Shown one piece after another: positions 32,561 through 53,065 of a DNA stretch of 64,000 bases (position 1 is the first letter of the stretch; each line of letters begins with the position of its first letter). The position numbers and the translations under genes are program-made. The DNA is taken from contig NC_133914.1 of NCBI RefSeq assembly GCF_964199755.1, forward strand, positions 682,001 to 746,000. Direction: 5' to 3'. Below the pieces are notes generated by a model. The model saw only the letters and a list, made by a program, of their open reading frames with translations. It was not told where the DNA came from and did no database searches. Origin of the DNA: Larus michahellis (lineage: Eukaryota > Chordata > Aves > Charadriiformes > Laridae).

Positions 32561-35500
32561 CAAGTGCAATGAGTTCGGCGGTCTCAGGTGATGAGCAGAG
32601 ACCGGGCGGTTCGGGGACCCCTCGCCTCAGCTCCCGACTCCCCACCGTGGACTCGTTCAGCTGAGAAAATGAGGGCGCGTGTGTGTGTAATTGTTAATGA
32701 GGATGTGCACATGCTAATTCAGGGCTGCCAATTACAGCAGGTCTCGCTGGCTCGGGACGGGGCCTCCTGGGCCGTGTCCTGCCCCGGTTTTGGCCAGGTG
32801 AGCCCCGGGCAAGGTCAGGCAGCGGCGGGGGCAGCGGTGGCCGGCTCGGCCGGGCTCGGCACCCCTGGGATTCGGGTGCTCAGGCCCCATGGAGACCCCA
32901 CGGCTCGGGGTCTGGGAGGGAGCAGGGCCTGGGAGGCTGCTCAGGGGCCCCCAGCCCCCATCCCTGGGGAGCGGGGATGCTGGCGGGATGGGCGCTGGGG
33001 TGATGCTCCCACCACCCCCTGGGATTTTCTTTCCCTCCATTGATCTCACACAAAACCGGCTGCGGTGTGAGATGGCAGCGGGCAAACGAACCCTCAATTA
33101 ACCACATTAGCTATTTGGCTTTATTAATGTCATAAACAATAATTAAGAAATAATTAAAGCTACCAGCCTCCAGACAGAGGACGACAGCCCAGATGGGATG
33201 ACCCTCCAGGCTGGGGACCTTCGGCTCTGTGGGGTGCTCCCGTCCCCCCACCCCGGTCCCCACATAATCGGCTGCTGGATGGGCATGGCGCCAACTGGGG
33301 ACAGGCTGGCGTTTTGGGGGGGACACGGAGGAGCTGGGGGGTGTCTGCTGTGCTGTCGGTGGGTTATCGCTGCTGCAGGCTCACCCAGAAACACACCCCC
33401 GCCCCGGGACCAGAGCGTGGGGGTCCCCAAGGTCACCAACACCATCTCTGCGTCGGTGCTGGAAGGTGGCAGCGGCTTCACCTGCCGCATCGGGGGAAGG
33501 AAGCAGAGATTTGCAGGCTGGGGGGTGAAATCTGTGCAGGGTGTTCATGCCCCACCACTGCCCTGGGGGCAGAGGCTCAGTGGGGTGCAGGTGTGGGGCA
33601 GGTTTGTGGGTTGGGCGCTGCCGGCAGCCCCGTGCTGAGCAGCCGCAGCTGCAGCATCCGTCCTCCAGCTGCGCCGAGCCGGGGGGGACCTGCCGGGAGC
33701 CGGCTGGACGGAGGTCCCAGGGCCGGGGGCTGCCGGCAGCAGACGTGGCCTCCCGGGAGTGTTGGGATGGGCCAGGCTCTTCGGGGAAAACAAGCCACTT
33801 CCCATCAAGCTGCGGCCGCTGGGAAGCGGTGAGGGGATTCCCGGCGGGCAGTGGGAGGCCGAAGCTTGTCCCCAGCGCATGTGCCCCATTGGGTCAGCAG
33901 CGCCGAGCCCCGGGGAGGGCGTTTCTGCCTGGATTTCTGCTCCATGACCCACCAGCACAGCCGTTATCCGGGGGTCCTGTGCTTGGGGACATGCCAGGAT
34001 GGGTCCCTCGGCACACATGAGCTCCTCGTCCCCTCCACCCTCCTGGCTCGGGGACGCCACCGTGATGCCGTCTGGCTTCTCCCTGGCAGCTGCCGGGCCC
34101 TGCTCGGCGTGGGCAGGACAGCTGCTGAGCTCGTTAGGCGCAGGTGTGGGATTAGCCATAATTGCCTGCACTTTGATGTCCGTAACCTCCTCCCTGAGGG
34201 ATCCTCGTTACCTGCAGCAAACCTGTGCCTGGCTGCTAATCCCGGGATTAGCGGGCGTGGGGAGGGCGGCAGATGGAGCCCGGCCAGGCCAGGACCCCCA
34301 GGGCACAGCGCTGCCCGGGACCCCGGTGTCACCAAGGCAGCTGGGTCCCCAACGAAGTGCCCAGCTGCTCCCAGGGGAATTCCCACCCGGGACCTCCCCT
34401 GGGATGTCACTGTCCCCTCCAGGGTGCCCAGGAAAGCCCCTGTGCTGTCAGACAAATCGGGGGAAATGAGAAGTGTCCCCGTCTCCTCATGACAGCCCTT
34501 CCCAGCGGCAGGAAGAGCCTTTTCTGGGAATCCAGTAACCTCCATGTCTGGGCCAGGTCCCTGGGAGGAGGATGGGGCCGGAGGTGCTGTGGGGCACAGG
34601 CTCCCGTCAGGGCTGCGATGCTCTGCCTGGAGGTGGGTGGCGACAAGGGTTACATGTCTGGAGCTGGAGGGACCTCCAAGCCCCCCCCCCCCAGCGTGAA
34701 TGGGAGCCCAAAAATTGCAGCCAGGGTGGCTGCAGCTCGGCCAGCCCCGGCTGGGCCGCCCCGGGGTGGGACAGGCTCCGTCACCCCAGGGCTGCCCGCT
34801 CTGCCCGGCTTCTTGCCCCAAAATACCAGCAGGGGCGAGGCCGGGGGGAAGGGGAGAAGGAGCCGGATGCAGGTCTCCATCCTGAGCCCCCCCGACGTGC
34901 CCTCGTCCCTGCGGGCAGCTGCCCCCCTCCTGCCTGCGCGGCTGCACGGGGTCCCGGCCGGCTTGGGGGGGACAGGGGGGTCCCGCCGGGAGCTGCACCC
35001 AGCGTGGTGTGTCTGGGAGGGGTCTCTGCCCCCCCACCTCCCAGCCAGGCTCCCCCCCCACCATTCCTGCAGGCCGAGCGCCCCACGGCTGCGTGCTAAC
35101 CTCAGGGTCCCCGCTCAATGGGAGGAAGGAAATCCTCATCCTCGGGAAAGGCTGGACACGGCCGTTTCCTCCTGCCGTGGTGGGGAGGGGGCCGGGGCAC
35201 AGGCGCAGCCGCCCGCGGCGCCCCGACATCCCCCCCCCCCTCCCCGGTCAGCCATCCCGGCCAGAGACTGGGTCTGGCCCCCGCCGGGACGATGCGGGAG
35301 ACAGGGGGGGCTGCGGGGGGCTCTCCATCCCCCCCCACCCCGCAGGCCCTGCCGGGGGTCCTCGGGGGGGGGTCTTTGGGCCTTCCCACGCCGTGACCCA
35401 GCAGAGCATGGCTGCCCCTTGGCCTCCCCGTGCGTGGCGGGGGGCTCGACCCTGTCCCAGCCCCCCAAGTGCTGCTGGTGGGCACGGGGGCTGCACGGGG

Positions 35501-36204
35501 GCACAGTCCGGGGGGGGGCTCAGCTGCACCCCAAGCCCCACAGGGCTCCCCGCCAGCCCTGGCCCCCGCTTTCCCTCCTCCTCCTCCTCCTTCCTCTTCC
35601 TCGCCGTGCCCTTCGTCCTGCCAATAACGGGGGTGGCTTTGCTTCACGGTGGCCTTTGCCCCCCGCCGTGTCCCCACCGAGGGTGGGGGGGACATGACAC
35701 TTTGCCGCGGGGTGGGATGCTGGTACCCCCACCCCCCCCGCCCTTCCCAGCGTCACCCCCGCTGTCGTGTGCGGTCACGACATCCTGTGTCGCGTCCCCC
35801 TCCCCCGCTCCCGGTGCACCGGGACGATGCTGCTGCCGGAGCGCTGCAGGGCCCGGTCCCCGGGGAGGGGGTGGTGGCGGTGGGGGGGTTATTTGATCTC
35901 CGGTTTAATTAACAATAATCTCCACCGAGTTGGCGGGGCTGGGGGGGTGGGGATGGGGTTGCCATGGACCGGAGACCGGCCGGGATGCACCGGCACCGCG
36001 CGAGCGCAGGGCGCCCCCTGGCGGCGGCGGCGGCGGGACCCGGAGCGGAACAAAGACCGACACCGGGACCCCCCCGCACCCCTCCTCCATCACCTCGGGG
36101 GGACACCCGAGCCTGGAGCCGGTCCGGCAGCGGGGATGGCACCGGTGTCCCCAGCCCCGCATCACCCGGGTGGGGACCTGCTCCCTTCCTCCTCCGCCCC
36201 GGCA
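32561..36204. other. Intergenic, GC-rich, no gene
   Basis: Homopolymeric C/G runs are frequent. AT-rich islands occur at 32680-32740, 33085-33175 and 35895-35930. No supported gene. In particular I see no TSSK3, FAM229A or BSDC1, which flank MARCKSL1 in mammals. Confidence 0.5.
33085..33175. promoter_or_regulatory. AT-rich block, candidate conserved element
   Basis: CAATTAACCACATTAGC, GGCTTTATTAATGTCATAAA and AATAATTAAGAAATAATTAA in otherwise GC-rich DNA: stacked homeodomain-type sites and a RUNX-like AACCAC. Confidence 0.35.
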
Positions 36205-36306
36205 GACCGGGGACCTCCGGGGGGGGGCGCGGCTCAGGGTCCCCCTCCTCCTCCCGGAGGAGGAGGGGGACCCTGAGCCGCCCCCCCCCCCGAGGTCTCC
36301 GGTCCC
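36205..36306. repeat. Long hairpin, 25-bp perfect core, arms of about 50 bp
   Basis: Arms 36230-36254 and 36256-36280 are perfect complements with one base between them. Complementarity continues imperfectly outward through C/G runs and GACCTC/GAGGTC to about 36205 and 36306. Confidence 0.9.
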
Positions 36307-36649
36307 CAGCGGGTCCCCTCACACCTCTGCGGACCTCAAACCTGCGAGCGAGGGGCTTAAAAATCCCATTTTAGGGAAAAATCACAGCTTTCCCCCCCCC
36401 CGCCCCCGGCCACAGAGCACCAGGGGGCGCGGCAGGTCGTTCGGGGGTCCTCAGCCCCTCCTAAAGGAAGGCAGACAGTGGCGAGCTTTAACGTACCTGT
36501 AATTCTCATCCTCCCACGCCAGCAGGAGCAGAGCCCGCGTTTGCACCTCCGAAAACGAAGCACCGTTGTTAATAAATCACTCCTCTCAAATCCAAACGGG
36601 GGGAGGGATTTTACCAGACAAACACCACACAAACTTCTGTTGGGAGTAA

Positions 36650-36779
36650 AAAAATATGTATTTTCCTTTTAATTACATCAGTTATCAAAGAAAAAAAAGC
36701 AGTGGTAACAAAAATACAAAGCTCTGAGGGTTTCTTGTTTTGTTTGTTCTGTAATAAGCCGAGCATCAGTGCAATTGTT
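36650..36779 (-). other. TMEM39B: TMEM39B 3' UTR with ATTAAA signal
   Basis: A very short UTR of about 130 nt if the minus-strand ATTAAA at 36668-36673 is used. No AATAAA lies closer. Read-through into the GC-rich region cannot be excluded. Confidence 0.5.
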
Positions 36780-45399
<8,620 letters not shown>

Positions 45400-45400
<1 letters not shown>

Positions 45401-45830
45401 GGAACGGGGCGCTCTAGGGCAGCACCGGCGAGGGGGGCTGCGGGCCAGGCCGCGGCCCGGGAGCCGCCCCCCTCACGGCGGCGGCGGGGCGGGGCGGGGC
45501 CGGCTGCGGGCTCTTCAGCGCCCCGCCCGCCGCTCGGCCCCCCTCGCACCCTCCCCGCTCCCAACCGTCCTCCCCCCACCCCCGTCCGGTGCCCGGGTCC
45601 GTCCCGCCGCTCGGTCCCCCCTCACCCATCTCCGGCCGCCGCTCAACCTGCGCCGGGCACAATATGGCGGGCGGGGCCGGCGGCGCGATGGCGGCCGCCA
45701 GCGGACAATCCTCCTGCCGGGCGCACGCTCGCCTCGCCCGCCAGGCCCCGCCCCCTCCCGCCAGGCCCCGCCCATGACCCCGCCCCTCCCGCCAGGCCCC
45801 GCCCCTCGCGGGGCACCAGGCAGCCAAGCA
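45400..45830 (-). promoter_or_regulatory. CpG-island promoter, probably TMEM39B
   Basis: Dense CpG plus three to four repeats of CCCGCCAGGCCCCGCCC at 45735-45810 (GGGGCGGGGCC Sp1 boxes on the minus strand). Possible minus-strand donors GTTGAG and GTGAGG lie at 45620-45650 for a non-coding first exon. The assignment comes from position and orientation. Confidence 0.55.
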
Positions 45831-48800
45831 CGTTTTTTGGGGCATTTTGGCAGCGTTTTTGGGGCATCGCTGGCGCCCATCGGCCCCCCGCCCCCTTCAA
45901 CACCCCCCTCGGGCCAGAGCACCCCTGGCTCCATCTCCCCACAAACAGCAACTCTGCAGCAGGGCGAGAAACAAGAGAAAAACCTCACGCCTTTGAAAAC
46001 CAAAAAAAAAAAAAAAAGAATTTTCCACGTTAATCCTTTATTATGGGGGATGACTAATCATTTTCAACATCTGTTGAACACTTCTTGCTAAATGCCAGCC
46101 GCAGAAGAGCTTGCCAGTTTCCTATACAAGTTATTTTAATGCTGTGATTCACCTTGATCAGTTTTTCACCAGCTTTACCAACCACTTGCCGTATTTTTCA
46201 TCGATTTCCGTACCTTGTGGGTGTTTGATGCTTCAGTACAGATGGAGCATTATACAATCCCGAGAAGCAGCCCTGCCCGGGCTGGAGGCAAGGCCAGGTC
46301 TGCAATTAACGAACTTTCACAAGGTCAATCTTTAATTTCTTACTGGTTTTGAAACTACAATGTGCAGAGCCATCGAACAACAGGAGCATCTGGACAGATT
46401 TTAACAGAATCCTCCAAGTACGACTACAATGGTAACAGGCAGGATGTACCCGTCTCAGGTTAAAAACAGGTTTGCATCTGTAACACCACATACGAGCCTT
46501 TGGTCGTATCTGGTTCTAAAACCGGAGGTAAAAATAACAACTTCCTCGGAAAATAGTTTATATTTCAGTACTCCAGCACACAGTTGTTGCTCTCCAGCGT
46601 TTGCGGCGTCGAGGGAGGCTCCGGTGTTCTCCACCCCTCGCCAGGAGCCGGCAGGTTCCTATTTCCCAGCCACAGCAAAGCCAATGGCATCTTAACGCGG
46701 GTTCCTTTATCAGATCGGAAATCAGCTCGTTGGAGATGCATCCCTCTTTGCAAACGGGGCGAAACGAACGTGGAAACAAACATTTCTATTAAAACATACG
46801 GTAGCAATGGAAGGCTCGGCCGAGCAGCCACAGCAAAGGTTTCTGCTCCGTGCTCACAGGAACTAAGCTTCCCCGAGCAGAAAACGAGGAGCAACGCCTC
46901 CGTTCGAGACGGGGGCTCCCAGGGGCTCTGCAGAAATTCCTCCCCCTCAAAGCTCGCAAAGGGGGCAGTGTCCAACATCTCATCAAGACGTCACAGCTTT
47001 ATCAATGAAAGAAGAATTTCCCTAAGCCCTGTCTCTGTCCCCAGAAGCACCGTTCGTACTTGTGGAGAGAAGAGCTGCGTCAGCAGCGCTGCCCCTTCTC
47101 CCCGGTGTCTCCCAGCGGATGGGTCACAGCCGGTCCCTCCTCCTCTGGGGCCCTTGGGAGGGACCGTCACAGGCTGCAGGGATCGCCCCCAGCCCGGGAG
47201 TTCTTCAGGAGAGCAGCGGATGGGCTGAGGAAGGGGAGACGCGCACGCCGAAATGTCTTTTCTTGGCTCTGGTCGTGACAGATGCTCTCATACAAATTTA
47301 AAAACTCAATTCTGTACAAAAAGAATCATCTGCTTTAACAGCTGCACAGGGAATCCAGCTGTGGTCTAAAACCCAACTTAGCAAATACGCAATTTTACAG
47401 AGGGCTGTATCAAGGTAATGTCTCAGCTGTACTGAAAGCACAGTGTTTTAAGTTAAACATAAAGATACCATTGCTAGGTTATAAAATAAAGCTTGTAGCC
47501 ATTTGCTTTGTTTAATAATCTGAGCAGCAATTCGAAACCAGGGGTAAGGGATGGGCAGGGCATGCCAGTCTCCTTCCAGGGAAAGCTGCTGGGGACATCT
47601 CCGCAATTCCAGCTGGAGCGGCTTCCCTGCAAGCTCAGTTTCGATAGTGGCCATGAATCGCTGTGAAACCTCACCGTGAAAGCGTAAAGCCCAGGTTTGT
47701 ACCAGCTCCAAGCAAGGCCAGCACAAAAACTTACGCCAAAGGGCTGGACTGGAGGCTGAAGGAGCTTTGGCCACCCAGAGCCAGGGCCAGAGAAGGTGGC
47801 AGAGCGCTCGGCCGCAGCAGGACGTTTCTAGAGCCCAGCTTCTCCTGCAAAGAACGGTTTTGTTGGGAAACACGTCCCCAGAGGAGACGTGACGCTGCTG
47901 CACATCACGCTGTACAGCACCGAGCACCTTTATCTTGTTTATGGTCTTTACCAAACCCCTACAAACAATAAGGCGTGGATGAGCCCTGTGGGGAGACCAG
48001 GAGACGAAGGACCACTGGCGCTTGTCGTCTCCCAGCCAGCAGAATGCCACCTCCCGTGGGGGCAGTGGCCGAGGGAAGGTTATTCGGGTTATTTAGGTGA
48101 CTCAGACTTCAGAGTGCTCAAAGGAATTTCTACCCCTGGGAAATTTCAGTGAGTCCTGTATCACCCCCAGAACGTCTGGCTAATTAGAGCATCTTTGAGA
48201 GACACATCCGATGCTGATGGCTATTTTGGGATCTCAAATTAGCTTTTGCAGGCTCGAGGCTAAAACCTGAACGCAGTAATGCTATGAGAGGGAGGAAGAC
48301 GTTTGATACAGGGCATGTTTTCAAAATACTTCTGGCATATACAGTTATTTTCAATGTATTAAGATTTACATTCCTCCATAACATTAAAATCTTTCACGTA
48401 AACATGCAACAAACGCAATGCACAAGCAAGCTGTGTTATTCCAAAGGCAGTGCCACAAGATCCACTTCTACTGGTAAAAAACTGCATCGTAATAGATGAT
48501 CTCTATCAAATCTTTTCCACTTGATATAAAAGCTGTGCCTATTAAGAAAGAAATGGGAAAGATTGGTACACCACCATATAAACTGATGATCCAGTTACAT
48601 TGTAAACGAAGATGCATTCGACAAACAGGCCACAAACCCAGACATGTTATGATCTCCCCTAGCAGAGAACTACGGATCCAATTTTCAAGTCAAAGAACTG
48701 AGGGTAATCTCACTCTGTTGCAGCATTTCCACATCTTACCGCTTTCTTGTTCCTAATACTCCTAAGATAAGAGAAGCTCGTTTAGTAGCTTTACAATTCC

Positions 48801-49700
48801 ATATAAAATAAGACTTATGTCCTTCTATGTCCTATGCCCAGGGCTTTTCACGCTTGTCTTTTGAAGCCATTAGGCTTCTTCAGGGTTCCAAGGGTTTATT
48901 TCTTTGTTCTTTTATTTATGGAGCTCAGACTTTCAGTGATCTCGAGATTTGCGAGAAAGCGATTAGCTGTCCCCAAAGGAAACGCTTACGGCTGCTGCCT
49001 GCGGGCCCGGGGGGAGCCGTGTCCTTGCCAAGTAAGCAGGTCACTCCGCTGATGCACGATTATCTCCCCAGCCAAGTTCCCGCTCGGTTTGCAAGCGCTT
49101 GTGTGCGTTTATTAAGGTATTTCTTGGAAAATAAGCAAGTCGGTGGGGCTGGAGCAGCCACCAGAGGGAGCGCCGCGGTCGTGGGTGCTGACTGGCACCG
49201 GCACCCAAAGGTGCTGGGGGTCCCTCACCCCTCCCCGAGGGCTCGGGGTGGTCACCAGGCGTGCAGCCCTGTGGGGCTCTGAGCCAAACACGTCCAGGCA
49301 GGACCTCTGGCAATGACATCAGACAAAAAGCCATAAAAAGAACAGCCAGATCACATTTCAGAGCCCATGGATGGGGGTGTGGAAGGGGTAAAAGGGTCTG
49401 GCTGGGCGGCATCTGATCTAAAACCTGCGGTCTATAATTCTAACGCATTACGGACTCCTATAGGAATTGCTGTTGAGCCATTCCTTGGGCTGCTCTGTTT
49501 CTAGAGCATGGGGCAACCTCTTCAGCGCTCCCCTGCTGCTGAGAGCACCCTCCTGAAGGCCAACGTCCCAGTCGGGAACCAGCTCCAAGAGACAGATCTC
49601 CTTATCACATCTGGGTGCCCCCTTGTTTTGTCGGGGGTGTGGGATGTGTGTCCCTCTTTTGTTCTGTCCAGCGGTTTTGAACTGAAAGAGGGGAGATTTA
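45831..49700. other. Intergenic between TMEM39B promoter and KHDRBS1 3' end
   Basis: Moderate GC, no gene recognised. It includes an A15 tract at 46002-46016 and several possible minus-strand poly(A) hexamers. A 200-codon minus-strand frame (47448-48050) is unexplained; see findings. Confidence 0.55.
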
Positions 49701-49704
49701 GATG

Positions 49705-49930
49705 AGATCTCAGGAAGAAATTCTTGGCTGCGAGGGCGGTGAGCCCCTGGCCCAGGGTGCCCAGAGAAGCTGTGGCTGCCCCATCCCTGGAGGGGTTCAA
49801 GGCCAGGTTGGATGGGGCTTGGAGCAACCTGGGCTGGTGGGAGGTGTCCCTGCCCAGGGCAGGGGGTGGCACTGGGTGGGCTTTAAGGTCCCTTCCCACC
49901 CGAACCATTCTGTGATTCCATTCCATGATT
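49705..49930 (+). mobile_element. CR1 LINE, truncated 3' end
   Basis: Starts near CTCAGGAAGAAATTCTTGGC, which is typical CR1 upstream sequence, and continues through the same core as the 44.5-kb copy to GGTCCCTTCCCACCCGAACC and a degenerate tail. Few differences from the other copy imply a young subfamily. Confidence 0.92.
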
Positions 49931-50389
49931 GCCCGCTCTTCTCACATCCACTTCAACCTCCTTCTCCACGGGCTCTCGGTGGGAGAGCTCTACGCAGGTA
50001 CAAACCGAAGCCTCCTCCGCACCGTGACCTCTGCAGGAGCGTCAGTCGTGTAACCGGCCTTTCGCAGGAGTAATTTATTTGTGGGTATATAAAGAATGGC
50101 TTCAATTTAGCAGCTCAGATGGTGCCGCCGCCCCCTCCCTCCCACACGGAACACGTCAGCAGCTTGCAAGGGGTGGCAAAAATAAACAAACTTACCCACT
50201 TCGCGTTGCCCCTGCTCATCTGCCCCCAAGCGATTCACAGCGACGAACTCTTGACTCCTGCAAATTGAAGACATTTGTGAGTCTCCTTAATGTAAGCACA
50301 AATCACAAGAAAAAAAAAAAAAAAGAAAGAGATTCCTGCATGCAATTACACAGGAAGGAAAACATGCAACTTAAGCTGAGCTTTGAATA

Positions 50390-51774
50390 TTTCACAGTAA
50401 ATATCAATACTGGGGTCTAAAAAGGGCCATCATTTTACATTTTTAAATAACTGAGCAGAATTTTTGGTTTTGGCAGTAGCAGGACTATCTATATTCGTTG
50501 TCATTTTACATCTTCTGATATTTAAGCTTGCCGATTCCTTTTTGCCCACATTACATTACAGTGCATTTTCAAAGGGCACAGTATTAAAGTTATTGCTAAT
50601 TTATGCAGAAGCATGTGTTTTTTTTAAATGTTTATTTTAAACATTTTTTTTTTGCAAATTTTTACATTAAAATTAACATTTGAAGAATTGTTTCAATAAA
50701 GTTTATGCAAGTTGCCGTCACAGTTTATGTAAAAGAGAAATGTGCTATTAAAATCAGACATTTAGGTTACCTTTTGGGTTTTGCGATGCATGTTAGCTTT
50801 ACACATCCTGATTCTCCTGCGATAATTTTCCTTTAAAAGGGGGGCATAGGGTGATCTTTTCATCAAGCAAGACATTATGCCCTGAAAGCTGACTCCAAAC
50901 CATTGTTGAAAATTCAGTTATTTACACTTTAATAACAATCTACAAATACAACTTGTTGTTTTAAAGTATTCCCCTCAATCATGCACTGCTACCAGCAGTT
51001 TGGTTCCTAACGCTCTATTTTTCACCCCCGAGCAGTTTAATTCTCTCCCCCTAGAATGCCAGATTCATTTTGCACATGGGAAATACAAACCGTTTTTCAT
51101 GTCTAAGAAGCCGTTTAATTTAAACTATTATATTTATATATATACACATACATACAGACCCCCTCGGAAGGATATGAGGAACAACTGCAGCACCCTTCTC
51201 AAACAAAAATACATTTTTAAGTGGTTCTCCAAGTCAAGGCTACGGTAAAATAGGAAGGGCATCATCTCAGAAAAAGGGGCTTGGGGTGTTTACATAAAGC
51301 AGAAAGCAAGATTCCTTTTCCTCCTGGTGGCAGCTAAGCCTTGGATTATTTTTTTTAGCATTGGTTTTGTCACGCTACATTTAAAGCGGCCATTTCGGGC
51401 TCGCTCCGGAGGCTGCGATCCTCTGCGAGGCCACCTGAAATCGCAACCAGTAACTCAGCAAAGAACCAGAAACGCTTCCCAGCAGACAGAAATCAGGTTT
51501 CTGCCATAGTCCAGGATCAAACTGCTTTCAACAACTTCCAGGGGGTGAAAAACAAATTTTTCTTTTTCTTTTTTTTTTTATTTAAAAAAAATAAAGCTCG
51601 TTCAATGAGCTTGAGAAACTTTTGGTGAGAATTACAAAAACCACCATTTTTAAAATGTCTCCATGTTTTAAAAAGACAATTAGCTTTAGCATTAATTTAA
51701 ATTTATTTGAAAAAAAATAGCTATTTTATTGCTCAACAAAAAAAAATGACAATTCATCACATTTACTTTGATTA
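50390..51774 (-). other. AT-rich block, possible extended KHDRBS1 3' UTR
   Basis: Composition continues unchanged from the proximal UTR to about 50.4 kb, with another minus-strand AATAAA near 50628-50633. Possible longer isoform; no ORF of note. Confidence 0.4.
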
Positions 51775-52967
51775 AAAAAGGACTAAACTTTATTGACAAA
51801 CTGCGGCAGACATTTTGACAAGTTTTAGCTACCTATTTAGGCAGACTTACACATGTAGCATTTAATCTTCAAGAACAGAGTGGGAGGACAGTGTACAAAT
51901 CCAATTAGGACTTTATCCTATGTACAAAGTGAAATTTTTCCTCATTTTTTTCAGCTGCAGTGTCCCTTTTTATGCAAAGCTAGTGTTGAGATACACTTGA
52001 ACAAGTCGACGGGATTGCTAACATTGGCAGTTTTGTCAGTTTTAAACTTGCACTGTATTATCTGCCCCAAGCACTATAAAAATGAGAAGACTGTAATTTT
52101 ACAGAGTTCAGACCTACTCACGTAATAACTCTGTTTGCTAATATCAAACACTGGGCAGTTAGAGCCATGCTTTAATTTGTTTTTTTCCCCTTAAAAGTTC
52201 TTCATACAGAACCGAACTAAGAACCCCTTTACACTGGAAAATCTGCTTCCCAAGCATCTCTCAACACCGCATGTTCGGGGCTAGATTTCAAAACCCACAT
52301 AAGAAAAGTCAATTTTATAAACCTAATTTTTTTTTCCTTTTAAGTCAATTACCTTTAAAAAATGCTATTTAATTTGAGGATCCTTCGTATTAAAATTTAA
52401 ACTTTAGATTCACCAGCAATCTGCTTTTAAGGAAAGTTTGACGTCTGAGGTTACTTTTAAACGGTGGCAGCTACTACCGTTACATTATGATTTTAATTCT
52501 TAAAAACAGCCCTGAATTTTGAAATGTAGCCTACTTTGGGATTCTGCAACTACAACTTTTATGGGTTCCTTAAAACCAAACTTAAAAGGTTAACAAAACC
52601 TTAATTTCATAACGGCTAAGCAAAGCATGTCACTTTTGAAACTAACATTTTTAACTCAACTTTTTTTTTATTAAAAAAAGGTACAGTTGTGTTTATCTAA
52701 ACAACAAAGAAAGAAAAGCCATCTAACACACTTAAAAAAAAATAAAAATTAAAGTCGGTCCTCTAAATCTATTTAACTCATTTTAAAATACTACGTACAG
52801 AAGCCAGAATGCAGGGTGAGGATGGAGTGGGAGGAAAAGGGCCACGAAGAAAAACAGTTAGACAATTACTTGTCTGGTGTGGGTAAAGCAACGGGAATCC
52901 CGGGAGATACAAGAATCAGTAACAACTGTTTGCTCATAACTGATATTTTTCCCTCATGTTTGTTTTT
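51775..52967 (-). other. KHDRBS1: KHDRBS1 3' UTR (proximal form)
   Basis: AT-rich, about 1.2 kb, ending after the minus-strand AATAAA at 51789-51794 in a TGTCAATAAAGTTTAGTCC context. It contains several A/T homopolymer tracts. Confidence 0.7.
51789..51794 (-). promoter_or_regulatory. KHDRBS1 poly(A) signal
   Basis: Minus-strand AATAAA with a T-rich downstream stretch (TCCTTTTTTAATC). Confidence 0.65.
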
Positions 52968-53065
52968 TTAATAACGTCCGTATGGGTGCTCTCTGTAGGC
53001 CCCCTTCACTGGCCTGGCCGGCGGGGCCTTCAGGGAGGGCCGGGTTCCGTTCCAGTCATCTTGCC
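52968..53065 (-). CDS. KHDRBS1: KHDRBS1 exon 9, coding end
   Basis: [34 protein letters not shown]. Identical to the mammalian tail as I know it, including the non-classical nuclear localisation signal. Confidence 0.96.

Noticed and set aside
33964-35697. Overlapping frames of 421 codons (-) and 474 codons (+)
   Set aside because: Pro/Gly/Arg-rich translations typical of high-GC intergenic DNA, no splice logic and no recognisable domain.
18400-36650. TSSK3, FAM229A or BSDC1, neighbours of MARCKSL1 in mammals
   Set aside because: No kinase motifs (HRD, DFG) or BSD-domain sequence seen in any frame of this interval.
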